Shown here: one piece after another, positions 1 to 10,820 of the stretch | Numbering within the stretch: position 1 is the first letter of the stretch | How the letters are laid out: each line of letters opens with the position of its first letter | Origin: Carallia brachiata | Taxonomy: Eukaryota; Streptophyta; Magnoliopsida; Malpighiales; Rhizophoraceae | Assembly (NCBI GenBank): GCA_021464245.1 | Contig: JADCRB010000071.1 | Span: 2,294,001-2,358,000, forward strand | Direction of reading: 5' to 3' | Length of the DNA stretch: 64,000 bases | Notes under the pieces: model-generated | The model's database searches: none | What the model was told of the DNA's origin: nothing | Seen by the model: only the letters and a program-made list of their open reading frames with translations | Translations under genes and position numbers: made by a program

Positions 1-1161
1 TAGCGCAAAAGTTTACTCTTCTTGCCCTATAACACTTTTCGTCACGGATTTGAAGTTGTTGGGCAAAAAATAATGATTAAGGCAGTTGCATGTGAGTGTC
101 TTTCTTCATTCCGCCATCATCCTGTCTTGATCTATAGCCTGCCTTAAGCTCTTCTGCTATTTGAGGCACACTAGTAACTGTCTGGACAAATAGCTAGTCG
201 GAAAAGCAGGCTTAGAAGCATGGACGTGGAGTATTGTTGTTAGTCACAGTTGGAACAAGGATCTAAAATACTGTATGAGCAAAAGTTTTAACGCTGAGCA
301 ACTAGCAAAAAACTCCTCTTATCGTCTACTTCTTATTATGATATTTCCTTCTCCAGGGAAAATTTCCAGATCATTTTCCTATTGGGTTTCTACTTCTAGT
401 TATGCCATCTCTCACGTGTTTCCATTTGAGTTCTAGCCCATAGAGACAGTGATTGAAGTCACATAAGGTAAGCTCATACTACAAAGATCGAAATAGTAAC
501 AACTTCTAATTCCAACCCAAAAAGAAATATGATCGAGGCAGAGAAGGGAAAAAAAAAAAAAAACAAATGTAAAGCTAAACAGAGAAACAGACCTGGGAAG
601 ATCACAGCCATGAGGCTTCCAGCGCCATTTAAGATAATCTGAATCCTGCCTTCCATTGCTCTGGCAATCAAAAGCCTCATCAACGTAAGGACAAGAACCC
701 GGCATGTAAATTGGGTATCTTTCATCTCTAACCCACGTTCCCATGTACAAATCACAGTCTTTCATGCTCTCCTCCAGTTTCTCAGCCTCATTATCAGGCA
801 ATGAGCCAAAATCAGGAACTGGGTCTTTCTCATTTTCCCCATCGAACTTCCCATCAATCGATTCGGCGCCAGTGCTGGGCTCCAATGCTGTTTCACCCAG
901 AGAAATCTGAGATATTATAACTTTCTCGGCAGTTTGGCTAAGATCAAGTGTAGAAATTGGAGATATTGTCGGGTAGTCTACTGAGTCCGCAGCTTCAGGC
1001 GCGGAAACTTGGGTATTGGATCGTTTAAAGGAGTCCCTGTAAAGAAACAGAGGGGCCTCCAGAGCCCGTTTGCTGAAGAAGAAAATGGCTGAGAGGAACA
1101 GAACTAAGACCAAGAAAAGGGAAAATTTTTTACGGTTCTTAAGCCAAGAAGGCTTTGCCAT
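1..1161 (-). CDS. Trichome birefringence-like (TBL) O-acetyltransferase, first exon, partial
   Basis: Golgi type II membrane protein of the TBL/PMR5 family, whose members O-acetylate wall polysaccharides such as xylan, xyloglucan or pectin. Only exon 1 is visible: 593-1161, 189 codons plus 2 nt, ending CCCAG before a GT donor at 592-591. The start at 1161 gives a short basic N-terminus, one membrane anchor at about residues 13-30, a variable acidic stalk, then the PMR5N domain with [17 protein letters not shown], a [10 protein letters not shown] stretch and [14 protein letters not shown]. The catalytic GDS and DxxH motifs must lie in later exons beyond the left edge. I found no second exon in 1-592, so intron 1 is at least 592 nt. 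Family assignment is firm; the subfamily and acceptor polymer are not determined. Confidence 0.9.
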
Positions 1162-2392
1162 TTGGTGACTGATTAAAAATGCCAGTTTGCTCTTTTTCTT
1201 TGCTTTCCTTCATTTTTATTCGGTTGGCACAGAACAGGAATGGAGCTTCGTGTCTTCGGTCAAAAAAAAGCTTCGTGTCTTGGGCTCCCATTTTCCGCAA
1301 ACCGACAACAACAGGAAATTCCAAACGTTTCTGTTTCTGGTGCTCCCACACCAAACCCTTAAAAAACTATTTTTTTACTCTTTAAAAAATATTATTTTTC
1401 GAAAAATAATGGTTAGATGATTGTCGATGTCACGCATTAATTCCATGATACCTAATAAGTGTTTCAGTTTTTATCAAACATCAGTTGGATATACCACACA
1501 ATTTTTGAGTTGTGATTCTTTCTCATAAATCAGTTGTATATTTTTTACAGTGTTATTAAAAAAATTATTGAAAAGAAGTAGTATATTATGTAAATCACCA
1601 CTCTTTCTAAAATTAAAAATTCAAAACTCAAAAAACATATATACTTTTTGAGTAATGATATTTATTTTGACTTAAATATGATGATGAGGTGAATAAACTT
1701 ACAAAGAAAGAGATAAAATTAAAATGAATGAGAAAAAATTATTAAATATAATATTTCTAAATATAATTTAAATTTAATAAATTCAGTATAATTTATATAT
1801 TAATTCGAGATAAATAGTAATTATTCATAATTTTATATTTAGGTTTTGCTCCGGACGCCAAACTCTTCCTTTCGGAAAATGGTTTGGAGTCTATTTTGTA
1901 GTTATGCTTACCGACGACAACAGGAAATTTGAAGTGTTTCCCAAAATAGGTTTTTTATTTTGTAGTTATGGCTGCAGTTGTGTATTAATTAATTTATGGA
2001 TACCATAATTTTGTGCCAATGAATTGACATAACTGCCTATCTGCCAAATGACACTAAGGTTAACAGCACTGCTTGTTGTTCTGTGTGACATAACTGCCTT
2101 AATGTGTTTTTTTTTTTTTTAAAGGAAAAAAAACTTAGCATCAAAACTTTTTTCTAATAAATGCAACAGCTTCAAACATCAATTATATTCCTGTTTGCTG
2201 GGAGGGTGCCTGTATTAGTGTACTAGCAGCAAATTCGGCTAGAATTTCCCACCCGAAATATACGACGAAATTCTAATTTTTATTGTCTTGGTCAAAGAAA
2301 ATTAGGTGATCTCTAATACATGCAAAATCAGAAAAGAAAAATAAAATTACTAAGATTTAAATATAAAATCAAGAGATTTCTGCAGAATATCT
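1162..2392. other. Intergenic, TBL upstream region
   Basis: No gene seen. The first 200 bases hold the probable TBL promoter and 5' UTR (minus strand). From about 1370 to 1850 the DNA is very AT-rich. A near-identical 20-mer beginning ACCGAC occurs at 1301-1320 and 1910-1929, with weak similarity continuing after it, so it may be an old local duplication. Confidence 0.5.
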
Positions 2393-2795
2393 CAATAAAT
2401 TATATATATTTTTTTTTTGGTTGAAAGGGTGGCCGAGGCCTTATATTATATCAATTCTTACAGAGGGAACCATCCTTGGCCAACTCACTCCTATGGAGTC
2501 CTGATGTAGCAGTGGAATACTGATTGGGTGCACGTGAGATAATAGTAACTCGTCACCACACGGCTGTCTTGGAGAAAGGGCTGAGTTAGCTAACCAGTCG
2601 GCAACCTTGTTCCCTTCCCGGTAAATATGTGATATTCGAACCTCCCATTGACGTTCCAACAATTTCCTGCAGTTCTCTACCAAGCCTGCATACGGATGAA
2701 TATCTGTAACTCTGCATAAAACTGCCTCCATAGCTGCTTTTGAGTCAACCTCAAGCCATATTTTGGGAACCTGAAATTGCCACAATAAATTATAT
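2393..2795 (-). mobile_element. 5'-truncated LINE fragment (RNase H domain) with target-site duplication
   Basis: The minus strand encodes the C-terminal part of a plant LINE-type RNase H domain, including LEVDSKAAMEAV (an Asp of the active site), the YREGNKVADWLAN segment typical of this domain, and a conserved tail, followed at its 3' end by a poly-A tail (T-run at about 2409-2418). It is flanked by a perfect 13-bp duplication CAATAAATTATAT at 2393-2405 and 2783-2795. That is the signature of target-primed reverse transcription, with the 5' end of the element lost. The frame from about 2441 to 2782 is open but represents only the last part of the parent ORF, so it is not a gene. Confidence 0.88.
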
Positions 2796-3700
2796 TAAAA
2801 AGACGGAATGTGTAAGAACTTCTCTATTTTTAGGGTTTTGCAAAGCAGCCAGAACATGGTCTACCCAGTCCCAATGGATAAAAACCTATTGGGTGTCTAG
2901 ACCCCAACCTCGACCATCAAATTCATGTACAACCCAAAATGAAAAAACGTAAGTTGGGCCTTCGTAAAGTTTGTTCATTTTTACCACCAACCAGGAACCG
3001 CACCGAAGCTCGATGTCCTGACTACCTGAGACTCTATTGGGCCGAGAACTGTGGGTCGGTTGCGCCTATTCAATAAATGATCGAGCAAGACCACTCTCCT
3101 GGCTATTGGCCCTCTTTCTTTCTTTTGTTGTTTTTTACTTTTCTTTTTTGTGTTATCGCCAACCAAAAAAAAAAAAAAATGATTGTTATTTTTATTTGTT
3201 TATTTTGTAACTATAATTTATTTATTATTTTTTATTTTAAATAGATTTCACTTATTATATAATATAAAATTATAAGTAAATTATTTATAAAAAAATAAGT
3301 TAAATTAAAAATTTTTAAAAGTAAAAAAAAAAATATCATTACTTCAAAAAAAAAAAAAAATGGGTGGATCTTCATGGAATTGAAAGTTGAAACCAGAAAA
3401 TATAGTTAGTTACAAGCTAAGAAAAGTCCTGTGGTCGTATTAATGACAGTTATATCCAATGGAATTCCGAGCAATAAATGGGGTTTGGTGAAACTTCTGA
3501 TCCAGAGATGTTGATATGTCAAAACTATATGCTGTAAATCCGAGGTACCGCAATTAATGTCTCCAAAACACTAAAACCTCCTTCCTTTGCCACAAAACAC
3601 AGCCTTTCTTTGTCACTCTCTCTCTCTCGGAACCCCATCTGCATATTAATTCCTTTTGCCCCTCTTCAGCTCTCTCCCCCTCTCTCTGTGTATGGTCGCT
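2796..3700. other. Intergenic, CLE upstream region
   Basis: No gene recognised. Open frames here are short and lack family similarity. From 3170 to 3360 the DNA is simple and A/T-rich with long A runs. Pyrimidine-rich CT tracts at 3617-3630 and 3666-3690 are common in plant core promoters and leaders and probably belong to the downstream CLE gene. Confidence 0.5.
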
Positions 3701-3715
3701 TTTCATGTAATATGT

Positions 3716-3722
3716 TATATAA
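3716..3722 (+). promoter_or_regulatory. Possible TATA box of the CLE gene
   Basis: TATATAA lies about 95 nt before the chosen CLE start codon. It fits a TATA box with a short leader. It could also lie inside a longer 5' UTR that begins in the CT-rich tract upstream. Confidence 0.35.
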
Positions 3723-3817
3723 TCTCTTCTGGGGTCAAAGTTTTCTTTCTGGGTTTTGTTTGTTTTTTCCTCAAAATTTCCAAGATCAAATTTTTTTCTT
3801 CTCTGGAGTGCTGCAAT

Positions 3818-4072
3818 ATGAGATTAGCTGTTCTGGTTACTGCTGTATGCCTTGTGATTTTCGCCATTGTTGGTTCGTCAGAAGCTGTGCCGCCAAAGAA
3901 ATCTTTTCTGCATGCAGCTGATGATGATGATGGTACCAAGAAAAATAGCTCAAAAAACTCGTTTGAAGCTTTCAAGAAGTTGTTCACAAACTACACCAAG
4001 AACAACGACACTTTTGACGAAGAGCGAGTGGTTCCTACTGGTCCAAACCCATTACACAACAGAAAGAAGTAG
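3818..4072 (+). CDS. CLE (CLAVATA3/ESR-related) signalling peptide precursor
   Basis: Single-exon precursor of 84 aa for a secreted CLE peptide hormone, perceived at the cell surface by LRR receptor kinases in meristem and vascular control. The start at 3818 gives a clean signal peptide (about residues 1-23, hydrophobic LAVLVTAVCLVIFAIVG, likely cleaved after SSEA). An in-frame upstream ATG at 3656 would bury the signal peptide and is not preferred. A variable acidic/Asn-rich linker follows, with potential N-glycosylation sites. The conserved CLE dodecapeptide RVVPTGPNPLHN is encoded at 4025-4060, followed by only RKK before the stop. The motif has the usual hydroxylatable prolines and the central GPNP core, and resembles the CLE8/16/17 type more than the CLE41/44 type. 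The exact orthologue is not determined. Confidence 0.92.
   Translation: MRLAVLVTAVCLVIFAIVGSSEAVPPKKSFLHAADDDDGTKKNSSKNSFEAFKKLFTNYTKNNDTFDEERVVPTGPNPLHNRKK
4025..4060 (+). other. Mature CLE dodecapeptide segment
   Basis: Encodes RVVPTGPNPLHN. Prolines 4 and 7 are the positions hydroxylated in known CLE peptides, and the Gly at position 6 and the C-terminal His-Asn are conserved. The residual RKK tail would be trimmed. Confidence 0.88.
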
Positions 4073-4589
4073 AGCTGCGTCATGGATGAACAGTAGTACT
4101 CCTTTTGTTTAGAAATTTTCAGACCGTAATTTGTGTCAATTTCTTGGCTTGTTGGAGTACAGTATAAAGATTTAGATTTTCATTTTTGTTTTTTCTTTTC
4201 CTTATATATCCAATTCCGTCTTTTATTATTGTTTACGGGATTTTTGTTTTGTTTACGTTTTGTTTCATCTGTTGAACTAAACCTGAAGATTTGACTTATT
4301 AAGTCTTAGAATCTTCATCATCCAAGTTTTTTTCTTTTTTATTAATTTACTCTGACCTTTTACCCTTCACAACAATTTTAATATTAATGAGTTAAAATCT
4401 CAGTAATTACAAAATTAAAAATTTAGAATAAAATCTGAAACTTAAATAATAGACTTACAAAAAAAACAAATCCTTCTAAAGGGAAGAGTTGAGCACTCTC
4501 CCTATTTGGTAGCTTAAAATTCAATAAAATTTTAACAAACGAAAAAAAAATGGTAATAATTGCCGCGCTCTGAAAATAATTCGATAATG

Positions 4590-4635
4590 TACAGGAAACT
4601 TTTATTTTTTTTGGACTCATACAGGAAACTTTTAT
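4590..4635 (-). repeat. Micro-insertion flanked by 16-bp direct repeats
   Basis: TACAGGAAACTTTTAT occurs at 4590-4605 and 4620-4635, separated by only 14 nt (a T-run followed by GGACTCA). The layout copies the LINE insertions in this window: duplication, T-run (poly-A on the minus strand), a few bases of element, duplication. I read it as an extremely truncated retroposition. Confidence 0.5.
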
Positions 4636-5642
4636 GTTTATTTTCTTCCCTTTTTTGTTATGAAATCATAGAAAAATTCTGAATTTTGTCCCCGTGCACT
4701 TTGACCAATGAAATGCTGAGTCAAGTCAACCCCCTTTTTAATTTTTCTCTTTTGGAAATCTCGTTTAACATGTTAGTGAAATAATTTTAAAAAAATGTTT
4801 GATTAAAATTTAAGATTTTAATTTTAGAAGTATAGAACTTTAATTCTAAGTATAAGAGTGTGAAGTTTTTAAAAATAAAAATTATTATTATTATCATGTA
4901 ACTAATAGTCTTAACAATTTTATAATTAAAAAAATAATAAAACAATATATCTAGGGAAGTAACAATTTCAGCCATTGCTTTGCTTCTAAATTTGATCATT
5001 AAACCTTTCTAAAAGAAAAAAATGATCGCTCAACCTGTCATGACACTTTTGCTTTTGCTTTAATATAAGGAAAAAGTTATGTAGTTACGTATAATATAAT
5101 TACTTCGTCGCTATACTACTGGGCATTAGAGAATCTCCACGGAGAAGTGACATCCAAACCTAAAAATTTATACGCATTATTTTTGAGAAATATAAGATTA
5201 CCAATGGTAGTAATAAACCACTCACCAAATCAGCAATCAGGCTCAATCTAGTTGGTTTGGGGCTTTATATCCAGAGGATGACAGGGTTTAACTCTTTCCA
5301 CTCTCAACTAACTTTTTAGTAGACATTTTTATTTATGTGGGGCTCATTTTAATAAGTTAAAATGATGCAGTTGTTATAATATTTTTAGACTCACTTTTCT
5401 TTTTTTCTTTTAACAAGTAATATCACGAATCACTAATCATTACCTTAATTAAAATGAATAAAAAAAGGACCACTCACCAAATCTCACATACACATTAATG
5501 AGAAGGTTGGGACAATAGGAAATTAATAGAAACTTTAGGTGTAATTAGAAACTCCAATTTAAAATATACAAAAGAAAATTCTAATATAAAAAAAACTAAC
5601 TATACGACAACACCAAAGTGATGGTCACAACTAAATATAATT

Positions 5643-5695
5643 AATGAAATAATATAACTTCTTACAGTCAAAAAAATGAAATAATATAACTTCTT
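5643..5695 (+). repeat. Micro-insertion flanked by 21-bp direct repeats
   Basis: A perfect 21-bp repeat (5643-5663 and 5675-5695, beginning AATGAAATAAT) flanks the 11-nt spacer ACAGTCAAAAA. The spacer ends in an A-run, as expected for a retroposed tail on the plus strand. Confidence 0.45.
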
Positions 5696-7068
5696 TGCTT
5701 TTCTTTCTCTTGACTAATTCTTTTTTATATTGTCATAATGATATATGCTTCATTGATTAATTCTATCCATATTTATTTATCTTTATTCCATTTTAGCTTC
5801 AATGTGGTTATTTTCAAAGTGAGTATAGTTGGCAATTATAAATGGAGAGTTACTATTCGTTACATACGGTGAATGCAGATGTTTCCTGATCAGGAAAATT
5901 GCATTAAATTTCCGTCAGTAGAATATTAAATTCCAATCGCTACCTTCCCACAAGACTTTGGAGCGAGACAATTTAATTATCTACTTTTTGCAAACCAAAA
6001 AATAGAATTCAACCGCGCTGCTTTTGCAGATGCAAAGGCAATTTCCGTCTGTCACCCTTCTTTCTTTGACTTGAAAAGCTACTTTTCTTTCTTTGCTTTT
6101 TTTTTTTTTTTTTTGAAAAATTAAAAGGGTAAATGTTAATGGCTTGAACATTTTTGTTTTGATTATTATCCATAATTTAATAATTATTATATTTTATGTC
6201 ACAATAGTAATAAAATGTGAAAAAAATAATATTTTTTAATTTTTATTACATATTTTATGAATATAGTTGTTGAAATTTTCTTATTTGTTATATTACGAAC
6301 AAATTCTCAAATAATTTTCTCCTACCATTTAACGAGACTCAAAATAAAAATAAAAAAATAATAGTAATATTAATGAGCATTCTAACTTTATATTAAAAAA
6401 AAATACAAAACAACTAAATAATTATAATATTTTTTTAATTAAAAAATAAATTATAAATTTAACAACACTATTTAATCTCAATATAATTTGACCCGTGTCT
6501 GAAACCTTTTAAATGCTACTTTTCTACATGATTTGTTTTATCATTCCGTACAGATCTCGGCTTACGTGAATAAGCCCATGACCCCTTTTATCCCAACAAA
6601 GGGATAGTAGGGAGGGGGTAAAATGAGACGAACATGGTGGAGGCATGGAGCTGGATGGGCTCTGGGTTTTTGTAGTATAACTGTGTAAGGAGGTTGAAAA
6701 GTGAATACACATTTAAGAGGCTCGGATACCCAAGGTCTGTTCTCCATTCATCCACCCCATTTTTTTTTTGGATATTAATTGACTCTGTTTTCCTCTGTCC
6801 AATTCCATATGCGCGCACATAAACAGAGAAGTAGGTAGCTGGTTGCCTGGTGATGATAATTAATGGTAGCCTTTTGTATATAAAGGATGCAGAAAAAGAA
6901 GAAAAAAAAACAATAAAAAAAGAGAAAAGGAGAGAATGATTTTGCAATGATGGTATCCTCTGTGGATTGTGTGGACCGCAGGATGTCTTAGATATTTTTG
7001 GTTAGCGCATATTGTTTTACTTTACTCCATTTTTCGACCACACTTTGCGCAGCTGTAACAAGTTTCGA

Positions 7069-7071
<3 letters not shown>

Positions 7072-7110
<39 letters not shown>
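7072..7110. repeat. AT dinucleotide microsatellite
   Basis: About 19 TA units in a row, followed by CACG. Simple sequence with no associated gene. Confidence 0.9.
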
Positions 7111-7113
<3 letters not shown>

Positions 7114-8268
7114 GTTTTTGTGAATAAAAATTTAAGGGTATGAGTATCTCTATTTTTAAGATTAATACTGTTTATAGATGATTAAGAGTTTATAGTAAGA
7201 TTATGAATTTTTCATTTACAAAAGATTCAAATACCGACTGATAAAATTTAAATTCAAAATAAGACGTATTAAGAGTTAAACCCTTAACTAAAGCAAATAA
7301 AAATTTTGAAAATATTATTAAGACACAAATATTCTGCCAAAGTTTTCTATTCTATTACATAAATATGTCAAAATCAATATTTTCCAAAAAGAATAAAATG
7401 ATTTTTACAAAATTTAAAACTGAGTGATTGTGTCTTGGTTCTATCCGAACTCACAGTAGCTAAGATTTCAAAGATTTTATACACAACTAATCGAAAGTGC
7501 GAACAGAGGGAACAAAAAACCACGTCCTAAGTAGACTTTGGTCATCTCTGCGAATTGGGCCAAAGGGCTGAGCTGCTGTTGGGCCGAAAAGAATAACCTG
7601 ATGACTGTATGTGGCAGATCATGGTCGGCTAGTGATTTATTCACATTTGAGATTAGACATTTTTTTTTTCTTGGCTTTAATTAACACTTAAATTTAAGAC
7701 CTATTATTACAAAACTAACAAGAACCCTGGGACCGATGAACAGTAATCATATCATGATGTAAGATAGGCAACAAACGTGAAAGAGGAGCACTTAAACATA
7801 AGAAAGCCCCATTCCAGCAAGAATGCACGATTAGCTAACTAAACAGACTATGTTTTCCTCTTATGGCAAAGACGAACATTCCAATTCCGACGAACTAGAT
7901 CCTTGCAACTTTAAATAAGGTTGGCTAACGGATGCCTAGGTACCACGACAGTATACTGGATGCAAGCTAGAGCTAGAGGAAACGCACGTGTAGAAAGATT
8001 ACTTTTACGGTTTACTTTGGCCCAACATGATCGTTGATTGGATCGGCCGGAGTCAAGGGAGGTCATCTGATTTGTTTCCTCGGATCTACCCATAATCGTC
8101 GCAAATTGGGCTCTACTGATTAGACCCCTCCTAAGTCCCCAAAAAAACAAAAAAAAAAAGAACCATCCAAGTTTTCCCTTCTTTAAGTAGCCGAAGTTTC
8201 GTTTCAATCAAAATTATGGTTGCAATAGAGCTGAATTTTGGACTACTCTTTCTTATTTATTTATTTTG

Positions 8269-8452
8269 GAGTAATGCTAAAGCTTCTAAAAATCGTGATA
8301 TGAAATATTTTAAAATATATAATTAACAAAAGAATCGTTAATTTTTTTAACACTATTAAACCAAAAGAAGAAAAAAAGTTAACGATTTTTTTTCATAATT
8401 ATACATTTCGAAATATTTTATAACACGATTTTTCAGATATTTACCATTACTC
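8269..8452. mobile_element. Palindromic MITE
   Basis: About 184 bp that fold into one long hairpin. The left arm starts GAGTAATG and carries AAAAATCGTGATATGAAA and a TATAATTA block. The right arm is its imperfect reverse complement and ends CATTACTC. The arms cover about 55-60 bp each with scattered mismatches. It encodes nothing. Flanks are T/A-rich, so the target-site duplication cannot be defined with confidence and the superfamily is left open. Confidence 0.75.
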
Positions 8453-9400
8453 TTTATTTTTTTGTTGGCCCCTGATGTTAGACTATTATTTGCACTGGCA
8501 CAACCTTATTTAATTAAATTTCATTTAATAAACTAATTTTAAAGGGTAAAATGATTTATAAATCAAATATTTTATATATAATTTATAAATCAAATTTTTT
8601 AGTATTATATATTATTTTTCTGTAAAAGATAAAATTAAAATTTTCATACATAATATTTTCCATTCTTTACCATTTTTTAAATAAAAAAAAATTTAATTTT
8701 TCTTTTACCCATTATCTTTTCCTGAACACAAAAAAGTACTAAAATTTTTTCTCCCCTAACTTTTCTCACATCGACTTTCCTCTTCTCCTACTTTTTATTT
8801 AAATATAGAGTTAATTGTGTATCTTCTCACATACAACCCAACCAAAACTTAACGGAGACAATAAGCTTGAAAGCTAATACAACAATCATAATCACTGCGG
8901 AGTGGGAAACGGCGATTTTTAGCCATGGGGACGTTGTTTTCACTCGGTCGTACAGCTCAAATATGGTGGAAATAGCCATCTCCCGCAGAATCTAACACCA
9001 ACAAGCATGCCAAAACATTACCTGTCAGTATTACGTGTTTTTTTTTATCATTTCCAAACCAAAAGCATTAAAATAGGTATATTTGAGACGGTAGTTAACT
9101 AGTTACGTAACCAAGCCAACAAATTAATTATTGGAAAAAAAATGTTGATATTAGGTCGAAAGAGCATGTGCACCACCACTACAAAATCCCATCTTTCTAT
9201 CTTTCCATTAAAAGGTTTTCATGTCCAACCGCCCATGTGATATAACTCACTTTCAAACCCACCGACTTTTGCTTAATATATATACTAACATAAGGTATAC
9301 AAAAAAAACCCAATTTTTTTTATTTATTGGGGAGTCTTTTAAATTATAATTTGCAGATTTTTTTTATTCAAATTAATCTCACACACATCCACCTTTTAGG
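8453..9400. other. Intergenic, no gene seen
   Basis: AT-rich sequence without a supported coding frame, RNA gene or clear repeat. Confidence 0.5.
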
Positions 9401-9623
9401 ATAAGATTTTATTTATTTTTTTTTAGTTTGAGACTACTCAGTATTTAATCTATTGAATTGTTAATCTGAACCGATCTAAGCAGGACTGCGAAAGGCAGCA
9501 AAAATCTCCCAGTAAGTATTTAACGCAAATACATTTTTAATACTCGAACTTGAAATCTCTGATTAAACGATAACAGGTCTCTATCATCCGTATTAGCACC
9601 TACTAATAGGTATAAGATCTTTT
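9401..9623 (-). mobile_element. SINE-like retroposon copy 1
   Basis: Minus-strand copy of a short element shared with copies at about 30245-30433 and 36795-36935. Its poly-A is the T-run at about 9411-9424. Shared internal blocks include GCGTTAAATACTT and a stretch around GATCGGTTCAGATTA. A near-match duplication (ATAAGATTTTATT at 9401, ATAAGATCTTTTATT at 9612) frames it. An internal AAGTTCGAGT resembles a pol III B box. Confidence 0.65.
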
Positions 9624-10820
9624 ATTCAACAAAATATAACAAGATATACTGATCACAAAAGAATTTGAAAGACCTATGATATTTTCTTTTTGATTTTCCT
9701 AACCATGCTTCAACCTTCCTTAGGACAAAAAAAAAAAAGATGTTTAAACTGCTGCCAACTTGAGTGTTCTATGAAAAACAAACTCAACAATGTCAAATTC
9801 CCTGTCTCTGCATCTCTTTTATTTCTTTTTCTTTTTAAAACACGTCTTGTTTACTTCCAGCTTGCATCCAACCCATCAAATCATATTCACACATAACAAT
9901 ATACATGCCCCAGCAATGGTCAAAGATCTAAACTAGTCTTTTCTGCTTGTTCAAAGCAATAATAAAAAGCCTTATTATTGGATATAAAAAAAAAAAGCCT
10001 AGTTTAAAAAAAAAAGGCCTTATTATAGGCACATGGCAGAATCCTAGTTTCAACAACTTGCTTTACACAAGGTGGGGAATCATTCAAACGCTTAAATCCT
10101 CATGAATAAAGTGAATAAATTCTGGATGTTAAAAAGAAAAAGGGTATATATTCTGGCCCAATAAAAAAAGGTGATCAAGGAGGGGAAAAGGAAAAAGGAG
10201 AAAGGGAGACAAGAAAGAAAGAAAGGAGGCAAATACTCCATTGGTCAGACACAATTGAGAGCAATGATGCACTAGAATGATGAGAACTAAGAAAAAAAAT
10301 AACTTAAAAAGGATTCCCGTGTATCCTCAATTGCAGAGTCCATACCATCGAACCAGTTGGTCCCGAAAGAACTTCAACAAAAGCAACGGTTACATGTTAC
10401 AATTTTGGACCTCATTTCCTTTGTTTTTTTTCTGTTCGTCAGAATTAGTTCTTAAAATCCATAACAAAAATGTAAATGCTTTAGGGACTAAGGTATAACG
10501 GAGACAAGTAATCAAGGCAACTAAAATTTTGGCAATTGAATAAAAAATGAAAAATATGTATAATAAGTTGTAACATGCAGTTACAGTAGTTTAACTCTAG
10601 CACATATAAAAATGACGAGAAAAGAGATGAAATCAATCAATAAATACAGCAAAACCCTGGAACAATTTTTGCTACTAGCTAGAGTGTGAATCATGGCAAC
10701 CTCCTCGATTTGAGGGTGCCAAATTCTCTCTTTTCCCCCTTATCAGTGCCGTCACCCGCCCTCCCCCCAACCCACCGAAAAAATCCTCATCTTTCCGAAT
10801 ATACAATCTTAAATTTTCAT
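9624..10820. other. Intergenic and TMK 3' flank
   Basis: No gene seen. Includes A-rich segments and, next to the TMK stop codon, the likely 3' UTR of that gene on the minus strand. Confidence 0.5.

Larger units (their letters stand above)
4073..8268. other. Long gene-poor intergenic region
   Basis: No protein gene supported. It contains AT-rich DNA, two small insertion scars (about 4590-4635 and 5643-5695) and an AT dinucleotide repeat at about 7072-7110. Minus-strand open frames at 6524-6947 and 7911-8207 are short, low in complexity or proline/phenylalanine-rich, and show no recognisable domain. Confidence 0.6.

Noticed and set aside
1301..1929. Near-identical 20-mers that could be a target-site duplication of a 590-bp insertion
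   Set aside because: Weak similarity continues past the repeats on one side, there are no TIRs or poly-A, and the repeats differ by one base, so an old duplication is as likely.
6524..6947. Overlapping minus-strand frames in a slightly GC-richer patch
   Set aside because: Three frames overlap, none with family similarity, and the region ends in A-runs. No miRNA-like hairpin was evident by eye.
7911..8207. Minus-strand open frame of 98 codons
   Set aside because: Starts in a homopolymer-coded Phe run, has no recognisable domain, and no splice or promoter context supports it.
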